From: Gryllotalpicola ginsengisoli DSM 22003
GTDB lineage: Bacteria; Actinomycetota; Actinomycetes; Actinomycetales; Microbacteriaceae
Length of the DNA stretch: 64,000 bases
Direction of reading: 5' to 3'
NCBI RefSeq assembly: GCF_000419445.1
Contig: NZ_AULK01000002.1
Location: 310,001 to 374,000 of the forward strand
The translations under genes were made by a program, and so were the position numbers. The notes under the pieces are model-generated. The model saw only the letters and a list, made by a program, of their open reading frames with translations, did no database searches and had not been told where the DNA came from. Of the stretch, positions 27,174-36,296 are shown one piece after another. The first letter of the stretch is position 1; the number at the start of each line of letters is the position of its first letter.

Positions 27174-27945
27174 CCCGCTCGACGGTGTTCGCCGGCGGCG
27201 ACTCGTTGTACACGCCGGCCTCTTCCTGCCCCGAGAGCCGCCGGATCGCGGCCATGATCTCGTCGGTGGCCTGGCGCCTGGCCTTGCCCGACGTCGCGGG
27301 CCCGTAGTGGCTCAGGTCGATCGGCTCGCCGAACTCGATGGTGATCCGCTTGAACCGCGGGATCTTCGCCCCCACCGGCAGGAACTCGTCGGTGCCCTTG
27401 AGCCCGACCGGGACCACCGGGGCGCCGGTCGTGAGCGCGAGCCAGGCGGCGCCGGTGCGGCCCTTGTAGAGCCGGCCGTCGAGCGAGCGGGTGCCCTCGG
27501 GGTAGAGCGCGAACGCACTGCCCGACTCGATGATCCGCCGCGACTGCTCCAGCGCCTCCTGCGCGGCGCTGCCCGCTCCGCGCACCACGGGCACGGCGCC
27601 CACGGCGGTGAAGAACAGCCGCTGCAGGCGGCCCGACAGGCCGGTGCCCTCGAAGTACGCGGACTTGGCGAGGAACTGCACGCGCCTGGGCGCGACCATC
27701 GGGATCGCGACCGAGTCGATGAACGACAGGTGGTTGCTCGCGATGATGACCGGCCCGGTCTTCGGCACGTTCCCCCGCCCGATCACCCGCGGCCAGTAGA
27801 TGAGCCGGGCCAGCGGTGCGATCGTCCACTGCGCGAGGCGGTACAGCCGGTCGTTCGCGCGGGAGACGCGCCCGGCCTCGGCCGGCTCGTCGGCGTCCTC
27901 CGCGACCCGGCCCGCGTCGTCGCCGGGCCCTGCGTTCTCAGCCAT
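27142..27945 (-). CDS. 1-acyl-sn-glycerol-3-phosphate acyltransferase (PlsC-like)
   Basis: Acylates lysophosphatidate at the membrane in phospholipid synthesis. 267 residues. The NHLSFID motif (the HX4D catalytic pair) is near residue 70 and YPEGTRS near 150, with PVVPVGL afterwards. The ATG at 27945 is seven bases after TACTCT and also has an AGGGGG stretch. The frame is open far upstream but overlaps the neighbouring gene there. An acidic Ala-rich N-terminal tail of about 25 residues precedes the domain. Its 3' end overlaps OsmC on the other strand. Confidence 0.92.
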   Translation of the reverse strand: MAENAGPGDDAGRVAEDADEPAEAGRVSRANDRLYRLAQWTIAPLARLIYWPRVIGRGNVPKTGPVIIASNHLSFIDSVAIPMVAPRRVQFLAKSAYFEGTGLSGRLQRLFFTAVGAVPVVRGAGSAAQEALEQSRRIIESGSAFALYPEGTRSLDGRLYKGRTGAAWLALTTGAPVVPVGLKGTDEFLPVGAKIPRFKRITIEFGEPIDLSHYGPATSGKARRQATDEIMAAIRRLSGQEEAGVYNESPPANTVERVKRMLHPERR

Positions 27946-27965
27946 CCCCCTGAGAGTAGTCCACG

Positions 27966-28874
27966 TCAATTCCCCGAGCGGCATGTACTGCCGCCGAGGT
28001 GCGAGAGGCATTCTCCCCACCACAGCGGCACGTGCGTGGCGCGCGAGTCGCCGAACCAGGCGTTGTAGAGCCGGAAGAAGTTCAGGTTGCCGTAGGCGGA
28101 GCAGCGCGTGCCGGGCCCCGACGGGTTTTCCCGGGTCTGCGCGTCCGGCTGGTAGGGCGTGTAGTTGTACAGGTTCGCCGTGGCCTGGTTCTCGATGTCG
28201 ACGACGGATGCCCCGCACGAGGCGTCCGGGGAATACGCGATGCGCACCCGGCCCACGTGGTACCGCCAGCCGTCGCTCGCGTCGCCGTACTCGCGGAACT
28301 GCCACGCCGCCTTGTAGAGCTGGTTGAAGAAGCCGAAGTACTTCGCATCGCACGGCGCCGTGTCGGGGCACGCGTAGCCGGTGGCCCGCTGGTAGCCGTA
28401 CGCGCTCGGGCGGGTGATGAGCGACTGCTCCTTCTGCACCAGCACGAGCAGCACGCGCGGGCTGATGCCGCAGGCGTGGGCCACCTTGTACACGATCTGC
28501 GCCGCCGTCTCGTCGGCCTCGCCCTGGTAGGCGCTGCAGTTGCCGTCCGCGGCGACGGTGCGCGTGGCCTGGTGGTAGAAGGCGAGGCACGGGGAGAGAT
28601 CGGTCGGCGCGCACGGCATGGCCAGCAGCCAGTCCTGGATGCCCTGCTCGGTCATCGCGTCGGCGTCGTAGAAGGCGTCGTCGCTGATGATGTCACCGGC
28701 CTCGAACCGGGGCAGCTCGTGCGCCCGCGTGGGCGAGACGGCGCCGGCCGCGGCATCCGCCCTCGACGCGTGCACGGTGGAGGAGGTGAGGATGCTGAGC
28801 GCGACCACGATCACGACCAGCACGGCGGCGGCCGCGGCGCGGGCCGCCCACAGGGCACGGTCGCGGGAGCTCAC
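27966..28874 (-). CDS. Secreted protein with lysozyme-like domain, function unknown
   Basis: 302 residues. One N-terminal hydrophobic segment (about residues 10-34), a signal anchor or signal peptide, precedes an exported domain. GISPRVLLVLVQKEQSLIT has the helix-with-Glu pattern of transglycosylase/lysozyme-like folds, and YFGFFNQLYKAAWQFREYG follows. Nine or ten cysteines suggest disulfides in the exported part. Similar proteins are often labelled hemagglutinin in Microbacteriaceae without evidence. The GTG lies six bases after TAGGGT (leaderless). A role in cell-wall cleavage is plausible but unproven. Confidence 0.75.
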   Translation of the reverse strand: MSSRDRALWAARAAAAAVLVVIVVALSILTSSTVHASRADAAAGAVSPTRAHELPRFEAGDIISDDAFYDADAMTEQGIQDWLLAMPCAPTDLSPCLAFYHQATRTVAADGNCSAYQGEADETAAQIVYKVAHACGISPRVLLVLVQKEQSLITRPSAYGYQRATGYACPDTAPCDAKYFGFFNQLYKAAWQFREYGDASDGWRYHVGRVRIAYSPDASCGASVVDIENQATANLYNYTPYQPDAQTRENPSGPGTRCSAYGNLNFFRLYNAWFGDSRATHVPLWWGECLSHLGGSTCRSGN

Positions 28875-28956
28875 GCCGACACCCTACGTGGAGGCGGGAC
28901 AAAGGCGGGTGGGGCAGACTGGGGGTTCGCCCCCGATCCCAACGAGAGTGTCTTCC

Positions 28957-29985
28957 GTGCGTCGAATCGCCCCCCTCCTGTCCATCGCGGCCGTCGCCGC
29001 CCTGCTGCTGACCGCGTGCTCCGGATCCGGTGGGTCGTCCGACTCGTCGAGTTCGACGTCGATGCCGTCCGCGTCCTCCGCCGCCCTGAGCGGCTGCTCG
29101 GTGAAGAGCGGCGCCCAGTCCGAGGCCGTCACCGTCTCCGGCGACGTGGGCAGCGCGCCCAAGGCCACCGTTCCCGCGAAGCTGGCGGCGAAGACGCCGC
29201 AGCGCACCGTCGTGACCACCGGTGACGGCGCGAAGGCCCAGACCGGCCGCACCCTGTTCGGCGCCTTCAGCTTCTACGACGGCACCACCGGCAAGGAGAT
29301 CGACGCCGAAGGCTACTCGGGTCAGGCCGCGTTCTCGTTCACCGCGGGCAGCGGCGAGGCCGTTCCGGTCTTCGACGACCTGTTCGGCTGCGTCACCGAG
29401 GGCTCGCGCGTCGTGCTGGCCGAGACCGCCAAGACCGCGTTCGGCTCCAGCGTCGACTCGACGCAGTTCGGCGTCGCCGAGACCGACACCGTGGTGTTCA
29501 TCGGCGACCTGCTCTACGTCGCCCCCGACCTGCCGTCCACCGCGAAGGCGAATGGCAAGGCGCAGGCGGCCAAGAGCGGCTTCCCCGCCGTCAAGACCGC
29601 GTCCTCGGGCAAGCCCACGGTGACGATCCCGAAGAGCGCCAAGGCGCCGACGAAGACGCAGGTCGAGGTGCTGAAGAAGGGCACCGGCGCGACCGTGAAG
29701 TCCGGCGACTTCGTCACCGTGCAGTACCAGGGCGTGAACTGGCGCACCGGCAAGGTCTTCGATGAGAGCTGGGGCCGCGCGGTCGCCACCTTCCAGACCA
29801 ACGCCGTGGTCGCGGGCTTCACCAAGGGCCTGGTCGGCCAGACGGTCGGCTCGCAGGTCGTGACGATGATGCCGCCCGCCGACGGCTACGGCTCCAGCGG
29901 CAACTCCGACGCCGGCATCAAGGCCACCGACAGCCTCGTCTTCGTGATCGACATCCTCGTCACCTCGCACGGCGCGGCTGGCTAG
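28957..29985 (+). CDS. FKBP-type peptidyl-prolyl isomerase lipoprotein
   Basis: 342 residues from the GTG at 28957, which has a GAGAG site eight bases upstream. A signal peptide with lipobox LLTAC gives an exported lipoprotein, followed by a Ser-rich linker. There appear to be two FKBP-like domains. The first (about residues 60-190) is divergent; the second (about 230-342) has [23 protein letters not shown] and [15 protein letters not shown], typical of active FKBPs. It probably helps fold exported proteins at the outer membrane face. The TAG stop is part of the -10 hexamer of dxr. Confidence 0.92.
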   Translation: MRRIAPLLSIAAVAALLLTACSGSGGSSDSSSSTSMPSASSAALSGCSVKSGAQSEAVTVSGDVGSAPKATVPAKLAAKTPQRTVVTTGDGAKAQTGRTLFGAFSFYDGTTGKEIDAEGYSGQAAFSFTAGSGEAVPVFDDLFGCVTEGSRVVLAETAKTAFGSSVDSTQFGVAETDTVVFIGDLLYVAPDLPSTAKANGKAQAAKSGFPAVKTASSGKPTVTIPKSAKAPTKTQVEVLKKGTGATVKSGDFVTVQYQGVNWRTGKVFDESWGRAVATFQTNAVVAGFTKGLVGQTVGSQVVTMMPPADGYGSSGNSDAGIKATDSLVFVIDILVTSHGAAG

Positions 29986-29988
29986 GCT
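29983..29988 (+). promoter_or_regulatory. -10 element of leaderless dxr transcript
   Basis: TAGGCT, whose first three bases are the stop codon of the FKBP gene, seven bases before the dxr GTG. Confidence 0.5.
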
Positions 29989-29995
29989 GGGGCGC

Positions 29996-31081
29996 GTGCG
30001 TCGCGTCGTCATCCTCGGCTCCACCGGATCGATCGGCACGCAGGCCCTCGACGTGGTGCGCGCCAACCGCGACCGCTTCGAGGTGGTCGGGCTGAGCGCG
30101 GGCACGGATGCCGCGGGCCTGGCCGCCCAGGCGGCGGAGTTCGGCGTCCGGGCCACCGCACTCGGAGCCGCCGAGTCCGAAGCGCTCGTGCGTGAGGTCG
30201 ACGCCGACGTGGTGCTCAACGGCATCACCGGCTCAGTCGGCCTGGGGCCGACGCTGGCCGCCCTCGAGTGCGGCCGCACCCTGGCGCTGGCCAACAAGGA
30301 GAGCCTGATCGTCGGCGGCGAGCTGGTCACCCGGGCGGCCGCGCCCGGCCAGATCGTGCCGGTCGACAGCGAGCACTCGGCGCTGGCCCAGGCATTGCGC
30401 TCCGGCGCGCACGCCGAGGTGCGCCGACTGGTCGTGACCGCGTCCGGCGGCCCGTTCCGCGGCCGCAGCCGCGAGCAGATGCGCGAGGTCACCCCGCGGG
30501 AGGCCCTCGCCCACCCGACCTGGGACATGGGGCTCGTGGTCACCACCAACTCCGCGACCCTCGTCAACAAGGGCCTGGAGGTGATCGAGGCGCACCTGCT
30601 GTTCGACGTGCCCTTCGACCGCATCGAGGTCACGGTGCACCCGCAGTCCGTGATCCACTCGATGGTCGAGTTCGTCGACGGGTCCACGATCGCGCAGGCG
30701 AGCCCTCCCGACATGCGCCTGCCCATCTCCCTGGGCCTCGACTGGCCGCACCGGGTGCCGGGAGTCGGCGCGCCGATCGACTGGAGCGCCGCGCACTCCT
30801 GGACCTTCGAGCCCCTCGACGAGGCGGCGTTCCCGGCCGTCGCGCTCGCGAAGCGCGTCGGCGAGGCGGGCGGCACCTATCCGGCCGTGTTCAACGCCGC
30901 CAACGAGCAGGCGGTCGCGGCCTTCCACGCGGGATCGATCGGATTCCTCGACATCGTCGACACGGTGCAGCGGGTCGTCGACGCCCACCAGCCCGAGGCG
31001 CCGCTCAGCCGCGAGAGCCTCGCGGCCGCCGAGGAGTGGGCCCGGCGCGAGGCCGACCGGCTGATCGCCGCCGTCGGCTGA
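29996..31081 (+). CDS. dxr: 1-deoxy-D-xylulose-5-phosphate reductoisomerase
   Basis: Second enzyme of the MEP isoprenoid pathway, turning DXP into MEP with NADPH and a divalent metal. 361 residues, slightly short of the usual 385-400. The NADPH loop [16 protein letters not shown] is at the N-terminus, [12 protein letters not shown] near residue 98, the metal-site Asp/Glu in PVDSEHSA, and the ASGGPFRG and HPTWDMG blocks follow. ispG of the same pathway lies 3.3 kb downstream, with a site-2 protease gene between, an order common in actinobacteria. One base separates its stop from the converging epimerase gene. Confidence 0.97.
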   Translation: MRRVVILGSTGSIGTQALDVVRANRDRFEVVGLSAGTDAAGLAAQAAEFGVRATALGAAESEALVREVDADVVLNGITGSVGLGPTLAALECGRTLALANKESLIVGGELVTRAAAPGQIVPVDSEHSALAQALRSGAHAEVRRLVVTASGGPFRGRSREQMREVTPREALAHPTWDMGLVVTTNSATLVNKGLEVIEAHLLFDVPFDRIEVTVHPQSVIHSMVEFVDGSTIAQASPPDMRLPISLGLDWPHRVPGVGAPIDWSAAHSWTFEPLDEAAFPAVALAKRVGEAGGTYPAVFNAANEQAVAAFHAGSIGFLDIVDTVQRVVDAHQPEAPLSRESLAAAEEWARREADRLIAAVG

Positions 31082-31082
31082 G

Positions 31083-32021
31083 TCAGCTGAGCGGCCGGTA
31101 GCTCTGGGCCGTCTCGCGCAGGGCGGCCGGCCACGGGGTGGCCTGCACCCCGAGCATCCGCTCGGTCTCGGTCGCCTCGAGCACGAAGGGTGCCGTGAAC
31201 TGGTAGCTCGACTCGTAGACGCCCCGCCACTGCGGGCTGAACAGGCCGAGGCCCGCCAGCAGCCACTGCGGCACCCCGGCCGCCTTGCCGTGCGCGTCGA
31301 ACCAGTCGTTCAGGGTGTCGGCGATCTCGTGCCGCGAGTGCGGCAGGCCCGACGGCACGTGCCACACCCGGCCCCACGGGCCGGTGTGGTCGGCGGCGGC
31401 GACGAGCGTCGCGGCGATGTCGGGCAGGTAGCTCCAGCTGTGCGGCATCGCCGGGTCGCCGACGACGTAGGCCGTCTTCGACGCCATGATCGGGCCGAAG
31501 AAGCGCTCGCCGAGATGCGCGGTGCCGCCCGCCCCCGGGCCGAAGTAGTCGCTCGCGCGCACCTCGACCGCGCGGATCTCGCCGGCGTCGTGCGCTGCCT
31601 TCACCGCCGCCCAGCCCTCCCTGCGCACCACGCCCTTGGCCTCGGTGGTCATCTCGGGCGAGCACTCGGTCATCGGCCCCTCGGGCTTGCCGTACGGGTA
31701 CAGGTTGCCCATCACGACGAGCCCCGCACCGCTCGACCGGGCCGCCTGGATGGCGGCGCGGAAGATCGGCGGCCACACCCGCTGCCACTCGTCCGCCGCG
31801 TACACGGCCGGATTGCTGCACAGGAAGATCGTGTCCGCGCCTTCGGCGGCCCCGATCAGCGCGGCGGCATCGGATGCGTCGGCGGTCACCGCCTCGGCGA
31901 GCGGCAGCCGCGTGCCGCTGCGGGTGGCGACGAGCACCTGGTCGCCGCGCTCGGTGAGCTGGTGCACGAGCTCGCGGCCGATCGGGCCCGCGCCGATCAC
32001 CAGGTGGTTGCCGCCCGTCAT
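31083..32021 (-). CDS. NAD-dependent epimerase/dehydratase family protein
   Basis: 312 residues with an extended SDR-like Rossmann fold. The dinucleotide loop HLVIGAGPIGRELV is at the N-terminus, TIFLCSNPAVY takes the place of the usual second motif, and GNLYPYGKPEGPMTE holds the Tyr of the active-site region. The catalytic YxxxK motif is not evident in the usual place, so enzymatic class is uncertain. A TAGCCT hexamer six bases before the ATG suggests a leaderless message. Confidence 0.8.
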   Translation of the reverse strand: MTGGNHLVIGAGPIGRELVHQLTERGDQVLVATRSGTRLPLAEAVTADASDAAALIGAAEGADTIFLCSNPAVYAADEWQRVWPPIFRAAIQAARSSGAGLVVMGNLYPYGKPEGPMTECSPEMTTEAKGVVRREGWAAVKAAHDAGEIRAVEVRASDYFGPGAGGTAHLGERFFGPIMASKTAYVVGDPAMPHSWSYLPDIAATLVAAADHTGPWGRVWHVPSGLPHSRHEIADTLNDWFDAHGKAAGVPQWLLAGLGLFSPQWRGVYESSYQFTAPFVLEATETERMLGVQATPWPAALRETAQSYRPLS

Positions 32022-32065
32022 GCCTTGAGGCTAACGGGCGGCACCCCCGGTGTCAGCCCGCCGCG

Positions 32066-32986
32066 TCAGCCCGCGGACGACGCGCTCGGCGTCGGCGTCG
32101 CGGTCGCGCTGGTCGTGCCCTTCGCTACCGATTCGACGAAGGACTTGAACGCCGCGGCGTCGGTGATGCTGCCGGTGTACTTCTTCCCGTTGACGAGCAC
32201 GGTCGGGGTGGCGAAACCGGTGGATGCGACCTTGACGGACGAGTTCGGGAACTTGGTGCCCACGGGCGTGATGCGGTCGGTCGCCTCGGTCACCCAGCCC
32301 TTGAACTTCTCGGACTTCACGCACGCGGTCACCTTCGACGAACTCACGCCGCCCGCTTTGATCTTGGCGATGATCTCCTTGTCGGTGGCGCCGCCCGTGT
32401 TCTCCTCGGGCTGGTCGTCGTAGAACGCCTTGTTGACGGCCCAGAACTTGCTCGGCTCGTACTGCGCGACGCAGGCGACCGCGTTCGCGGCGCGGGAGGA
32501 GTAGCGGTTGCCGCCCGACATGCGGTCGAGGATCGCGATCGGGTGGATCTCGATGGTGGCGGTGCCCGCGTCGAGCCACGACGCGATCTGGTCGTCGTTG
32601 GTCTCCTCGAACGACTGGCACGCCGGGCACTGCAGGTCCTCGTAGAGCAGGATGTGCGCCTTGCCGTCGTCGTTGTCCTGCTTGGTGGGGGTCGGCTTTC
32701 CGCCGTTCGGGATGGCGGGGGTCGAGACCGCCTTGGTGGTGCTGGTCAGCACGATGCCGTCGCTGGCCATGTTCTTGGGTCCGGCGGTCGAGGCCGGCTT
32801 GGCGATCTGCACGATGACGATCGCGGCGACCACGAGCACGACGAGGATGCCGGTTCCGACGCCCACCTGGGTGAAGATGCGCCGCCTGCGGGCCTTCTTC
32901 TTGGCCTCTTCGCGAAGCTGGCGGGCGTGCTCTCTGGCGGCGTTCTGCCGCTCCTTCTTGGTGGGGCGGGCGGATCCGTTCGTCAT
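32066..32986 (-). CDS. Membrane-anchored DsbA-like thiol-disulfide protein
   Basis: 306 residues from the ATG at 32986. A lysine/arginine-rich cytoplasmic N-terminus (about 36 residues) precedes one transmembrane helix (about 38-60) and an exported thioredoxin-fold domain with active site CPAC in YEDLQCPACQSFE. A cis-Pro loop (FATPTVLVNGKKY) and a Ser/Thr/Ala tail follow. This matches the Thioredoxin_4 group that oxidises or reduces disulfides in exported proteins. It may serve the cysteine-rich secreted protein and the FKBP lipoprotein nearby. Confidence 0.9.
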   Translation of the reverse strand: MTNGSARPTKKERQNAAREHARQLREEAKKKARRRRIFTQVGVGTGILVVLVVAAIVIVQIAKPASTAGPKNMASDGIVLTSTTKAVSTPAIPNGGKPTPTKQDNDDGKAHILLYEDLQCPACQSFEETNDDQIASWLDAGTATIEIHPIAILDRMSGGNRYSSRAANAVACVAQYEPSKFWAVNKAFYDDQPEENTGGATDKEIIAKIKAGGVSSSKVTACVKSEKFKGWVTEATDRITPVGTKFPNSSVKVASTGFATPTVLVNGKKYTGSITDAAAFKSFVESVAKGTTSATATPTPSASSAG

Positions 32987-33089
32987 GACCTCAGAGCCTA
33001 GATGAGCAGCGGATGCTCGCGCCTCACGCGCGACGACCCGCATAGCCTGCTTACGGCACCTTCAAAGCCGGCGCGGTTATCGTCCCCGC

Positions 33090-34388
33090 GTGGTCTCCGC
33101 GCTCCTCTTCCTGTTCGGCATCGTCGTGATCGTCGCCGGCATCGGCATCTCGATCGGCCTGCACGAGCTCGGGCACCTGACCGCCGCCAAGATCTTCGGC
33201 GTCAAGGTCACCCAGTACTTCGTCGGCTTCGGCCCGACGCTGTGGAGCCGGAAGAAGGGCGAGACCGAATACGGGGTGAAGGCGCTGCCGTTCGGCGGCT
33301 ACATCGCCATGACCGGCATGTTCCCGCCCGGGCCCGACGGCGAGCAGCCGCGCCGCGGCCGCCTCGCGGAGCTGATCGACAGCGCGCGCCAGACCAGCGC
33401 CGAGACCGTGCAGCCGGGTGAGGAGCACCGCGCCTTCTACGCCGCGGACCCGTGGAAGCGGATCATCATCATGTTCGCCGGCCCCGTGATGAACCTCGTC
33501 ATCGCGGTCGTCGTCATCGGCATCATCACGGTGGGCGTCGGCGTTCCGGGGTCCTCGACGACCGTCGCATCCGTCGCCCAGTGCCTCAAACCCGCGACCT
33601 CCACCTCGCAGAGCTGCGACTCCTCCGACGCGGCCTCGCCCGCCGCCGCGGCCGGCCTGCGCGCGGGCGACAAGGTGCTGTCCGTCGACGGCACGCCCAT
33701 CCGCACCTTCGACCAGCTCTCGAGCATGATCGAGAAGGCGGCGGGGCGCCGGCTCACGGTCGTCGTCGAGCGCGACGGCAAGCAGCGCACCCTGCACGTC
33801 ACCCCGGTGCGCTCGAGTAAGGCCGTCTACGACGCAGAGGGCCACGAATCGATCGTCGAGACCGGCGTCGTGGGCATCACGCCGACCACGGCGTACATCC
33901 GCCAGCCGGTCTCCGCCGTGCCCGGCATGGTCGGCGACAACCTCGGCCGCGTCGCCGGCATCTTCCTCAACCTGCCCCAGCGGATGGTGCAGGTGTGGAA
34001 CGCCGCCTTCGGCGCGGAGGCGCGCGACCCGAACGGCCCGGTCGGCCTGATCGGCGTGGGCCGCTTCGCGGGAGAGGTCGCCAGCGACACCTCGCTCGCG
34101 TTCACCGACCGCCTCGAGTGGCTGCTGTCGATCATCGCGGCGCTCAACATGTCGCTGTTCGTGTTCAACATGATCCCGCTGCTCCCGCTCGACGGCGGCC
34201 ACATCCTCGGCGCCCTGTGGGAGCAGGGCAAGCGATGGTTCTTCGCCATCTTCCGCCGGGGCAAGACCCCGAAGCACGTCGACATGGCGCGGCTCATGCC
34301 GATCACCTTCGGCGTCGTCACGGTGCTCATCGCGATGGAGCTGCTGCTCGCCTACGCCGACATCGTGAAGCCCATTTCCGCGGGCTGA
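33090..34388 (+). CDS. M50 family site-2 intramembrane metalloprotease with PDZ domain
   Basis: 432 residues, homologous to RseP and mycobacterial Rip1, which cut anti-sigma factors or other membrane proteins within the bilayer. The zinc motif HELGH is at residues 25-29 in the first helix. A PDZ domain with AGLRAGDKVLSVDGTPI lies near 185-215, and the second metal motif PLLPLDGGH near 365. It sits between dxr and ispG as in many actinobacteria. The GTG is six bases after TATCGT (leaderless). Confidence 0.94.
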   Translation: MVSALLFLFGIVVIVAGIGISIGLHELGHLTAAKIFGVKVTQYFVGFGPTLWSRKKGETEYGVKALPFGGYIAMTGMFPPGPDGEQPRRGRLAELIDSARQTSAETVQPGEEHRAFYAADPWKRIIIMFAGPVMNLVIAVVVIGIITVGVGVPGSSTTVASVAQCLKPATSTSQSCDSSDAASPAAAAGLRAGDKVLSVDGTPIRTFDQLSSMIEKAAGRRLTVVVERDGKQRTLHVTPVRSSKAVYDAEGHESIVETGVVGITPTTAYIRQPVSAVPGMVGDNLGRVAGIFLNLPQRMVQVWNAAFGAEARDPNGPVGLIGVGRFAGEVASDTSLAFTDRLEWLLSIIAALNMSLFVFNMIPLLPLDGGHILGALWEQGKRWFFAIFRRGKTPKHVDMARLMPITFGVVTVLIAMELLLAYADIVKPISAG

Positions 34389-34417
34389 ACATTCAGGTGC
34401 GGTTGCATCCGCATCCG

Positions 34418-34423
34418 TAGACT
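34418..34423 (+). promoter_or_regulatory. -10 element of leaderless ispG transcript
   Basis: TAGACT seven bases before the ispG GTG; no ribosome site is present. Confidence 0.5.
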
Positions 34424-34430
34424 GCCCTTC

Positions 34431-35585
34431 GTGGCAGCAATCAATCTGGGCATGCCCAAGGTGCCCGAGACCCTCGCTCCTCGTCGCAAGTCCCGCCAGA
34501 TCCGCGTGGGCAGCGTGCTGGTCGGCGGCGACGCCCCCGTCAGCGTGCAGTCGATGACGACGACGCCCACGACGAACATCAACGCCACGCTGCAGCAGAT
34601 CGCCGAGCTGACCGCCTCGGGCTGCGACATCGTCCGTGTGGCCGTGCCGAGCCGCGACGACGCGGAGGCGCTGCCCATCATCGCGAAGAAGAGCCAGATC
34701 CCGGTCATCGCCGACATCCACTTCCAGCCCAACTACGTGTACGCCGCCATCGACGCCGGATGCGCGGGGGTGCGGGTCAACCCGGGCAACATCCGCAAGT
34801 TCGACGACCAGGTGGGCGAGATCGCCAAGCGCGCCGCCGCCGCCGGCGTCTCCCTGCGCATCGGCGTGAACGCCGGATCGCTCGAGCCGAGCATCCTGCA
34901 GAAGTACGGCAAGCCGACCGCCGAGGCCCTCGTCGAGTCGGCCGTGTGGGAGGCGTCGCTGTTCGAGGAGCACGACTTCCACGACTTCAAGATCTCCGTC
35001 AAGCACAACGATCCGGTCGTGATGGTGAAGGCCTACCGCATGCTCGCCGAGCGGGGCGACTGGCCGCTGCACCTCGGCGTGACCGAGGCGGGGCCCGCGT
35101 TCCAGGGCACCATCAAGTCGGCGACCGCGTTCGGCATCCTGCTCGGCGAGGGAATCGGAGACACCATCCGCGTCTCGCTCTCCGCCCCGCCCGTTGAGGA
35201 GGTCAAGGTCGGCCTGCAGATCCTACAGTCGCTGAACCTGCGCGAGCGCAAGCTCGAGATCGTCTCCTGCCCCTCCTGCGGCCGCGCCCAGGTCGACGTG
35301 TACTCGCTGGCGAACAACGTCACCGAGGGCCTGCAGGGCATGAGCGTGCCGCTGCGCGTCGCCGTGATGGGCTGCGTCGTGAACGGCCCCGGCGAGGCGC
35401 GCGAGGCCGACCTCGGCGTCGCCTCCGGCAACGGCAAGGGTCAGATCTTCGTGAAGGGCGAGGTCATCAAGACCGTGCCCGAGGCGGAGATCGTCGAGAC
35501 GCTGATCGCCGAGGCGAACCGCATCGCCGCCGAGATGGGGGCCGACGCACCGCTCGGCGAGCCGACGGTCACCGTCGGCCACTGA
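34431..35585 (+). CDS. ispG: 4-hydroxy-3-methylbut-2-en-1-yl diphosphate synthase
   Basis: Iron-sulfur enzyme of the MEP pathway that reduces MEcPP to HMBPP. 384 residues. The barrel opening [19 protein letters not shown] and the DIHFQPNY block are conserved. The three [4Fe-4S] cysteines are in SCPSCGR and [10 protein letters not shown] near the C-terminus. Its order with dxr and the site-2 protease gene supports the call. Confidence 0.97.
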   Translation: MAAINLGMPKVPETLAPRRKSRQIRVGSVLVGGDAPVSVQSMTTTPTTNINATLQQIAELTASGCDIVRVAVPSRDDAEALPIIAKKSQIPVIADIHFQPNYVYAAIDAGCAGVRVNPGNIRKFDDQVGEIAKRAAAAGVSLRIGVNAGSLEPSILQKYGKPTAEALVESAVWEASLFEEHDFHDFKISVKHNDPVVMVKAYRMLAERGDWPLHLGVTEAGPAFQGTIKSATAFGILLGEGIGDTIRVSLSAPPVEEVKVGLQILQSLNLRERKLEIVSCPSCGRAQVDVYSLANNVTEGLQGMSVPLRVAVMGCVVNGPGEAREADLGVASGNGKGQIFVKGEVIKTVPEAEIVETLIAEANRIAAEMGADAPLGEPTVTVGH

Positions 35586-35606
35586 GCCGGCGAGTCACAG
35601 CGGCTC
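35584..35606 (+). terminator. Weak hairpin after ispG
   Basis: GAGCCG (35584-35589) and CGGCTC (35601-35606) form a 6-bp stem across 11 bases right at the ispG stop, before the converging toxin gene. Confidence 0.35.
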
Positions 35607-35645
35607 GAAGTGCGGCGCTCTCGTCGCAACGGCTGCGTGACCCGT

Positions 35646-36026
35646 TCACCGACGCGATCGGATGTTCGCCTCCATCACCCCTGCGATGGCCTCCGCATCG
35701 TCAAGCACGCCCGACGCGACCTGCTTGGTGAAGACGTATGCCTCGTCATTGCTCATCGTCAGCTGGAATCCGTTCATCCAGAGGAACGTGAGCAGCGCCG
35801 ACAACGCGAGCCGCTTGTTGCCGTCGACAAGCGCACGGTTCTTGGCGATGGAGTGCATCAATGCCGCGGCCTTCAACGGCACGGTCGGATACAGCTCTTC
35901 GCCGGCGTAGCTCGCCTGCGGCCTCGCGATCGCGGACTCGAGCAGACCGAGCTCGCGCACGGCCGCATCGCCGCCCAGCGCCACGGAGGCCAGCAAGAGG
36001 AGATCGTCGACGTCGTGGTAGATCAC
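35646..36026 (-). CDS. Doc (death-on-curing) family toxin
   Basis: 126 residues, Fic/Doc fold. Doc toxins phosphorylate elongation factor Tu. The family core reads HSIAKNRALVDGNKRLA. The DGNKR part (residues 68-72) is kept, but the residue corresponding to the catalytic His of NHPF/NHAL-type homologues is Arg64 (codon CGT, one transition from CAT). The GTG start overlaps the antitoxin stop by four bases, giving the usual antitoxin-first operon. It is inserted between the housekeeping genes ispG and proS. Confidence 0.88.
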   Translation of the reverse strand: MIYHDVDDLLLLASVALGGDAAVRELGLLESAIARPQASYAGEELYPTVPLKAAALMHSIAKNRALVDGNKRLALSALLTFLWMNGFQLTMSNDEAYVFTKQVASGVLDDAEAIAGVMEANIRSRR

Positions 36027-36232
36027 TCTTCCTCACCGAGCCGACGCAGAGCCTCGGCGTACCGCGTCAGCTCGCTGTCCATGGCCTGCTGCAGCAGCTC
36101 CCGCTTGCTCGTGGTCTCGATGTAGCGGCGCACGGCCTCGCGTGCGACCTCCTGCATGGAACGGCCCTCGAGTTCTGCGCGCTTGCGCAGGGCTTCGGTC
36201 TCGTCATCCGTCAAGCGCAGCGTCATGGCCAT
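36023..36232 (-). CDS. Ribbon-helix-helix antitoxin paired with Doc toxin
   Basis: 69 residues. The N-terminal strand [35 protein letters not shown] is a ribbon-helix-helix DNA-binding domain, and the acidic/helical C-terminal tail would bind the toxin. The ATG at 36232 lies seven bases after TACCAT, so it is probably leaderless. A perfect palindrome overlaps that promoter and would allow autorepression. An in-frame ATG two codons later is possible. The longer open frame upstream belongs to the opposite strand's proS region. Confidence 0.85.
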   Translation of the reverse strand: MAMTLRLTDDETEALRKRAELEGRSMQEVAREAVRRYIETTSKRELLQQAMDSELTRYAEALRRLGEEE

Positions 36233-36239
36233 GGAGGAT

Positions 36240-36260
36240 ATGGTATCGCGGATGATACCA
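36240..36260 (-). promoter_or_regulatory. Antitoxin promoter with palindromic operator
   Basis: TGGTATC (36241-36247) and GATACCA (36254-36260) form a perfect 7-bp inverted repeat. Its left arm contains the -10 TACCAT (36240-36245, minus strand) seven bases from the antitoxin ATG. Confidence 0.65.
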
Positions 36261-36296
36261 GTCAGGCTGCTCGGCGGACTGTGGAAAAATCGTCCC

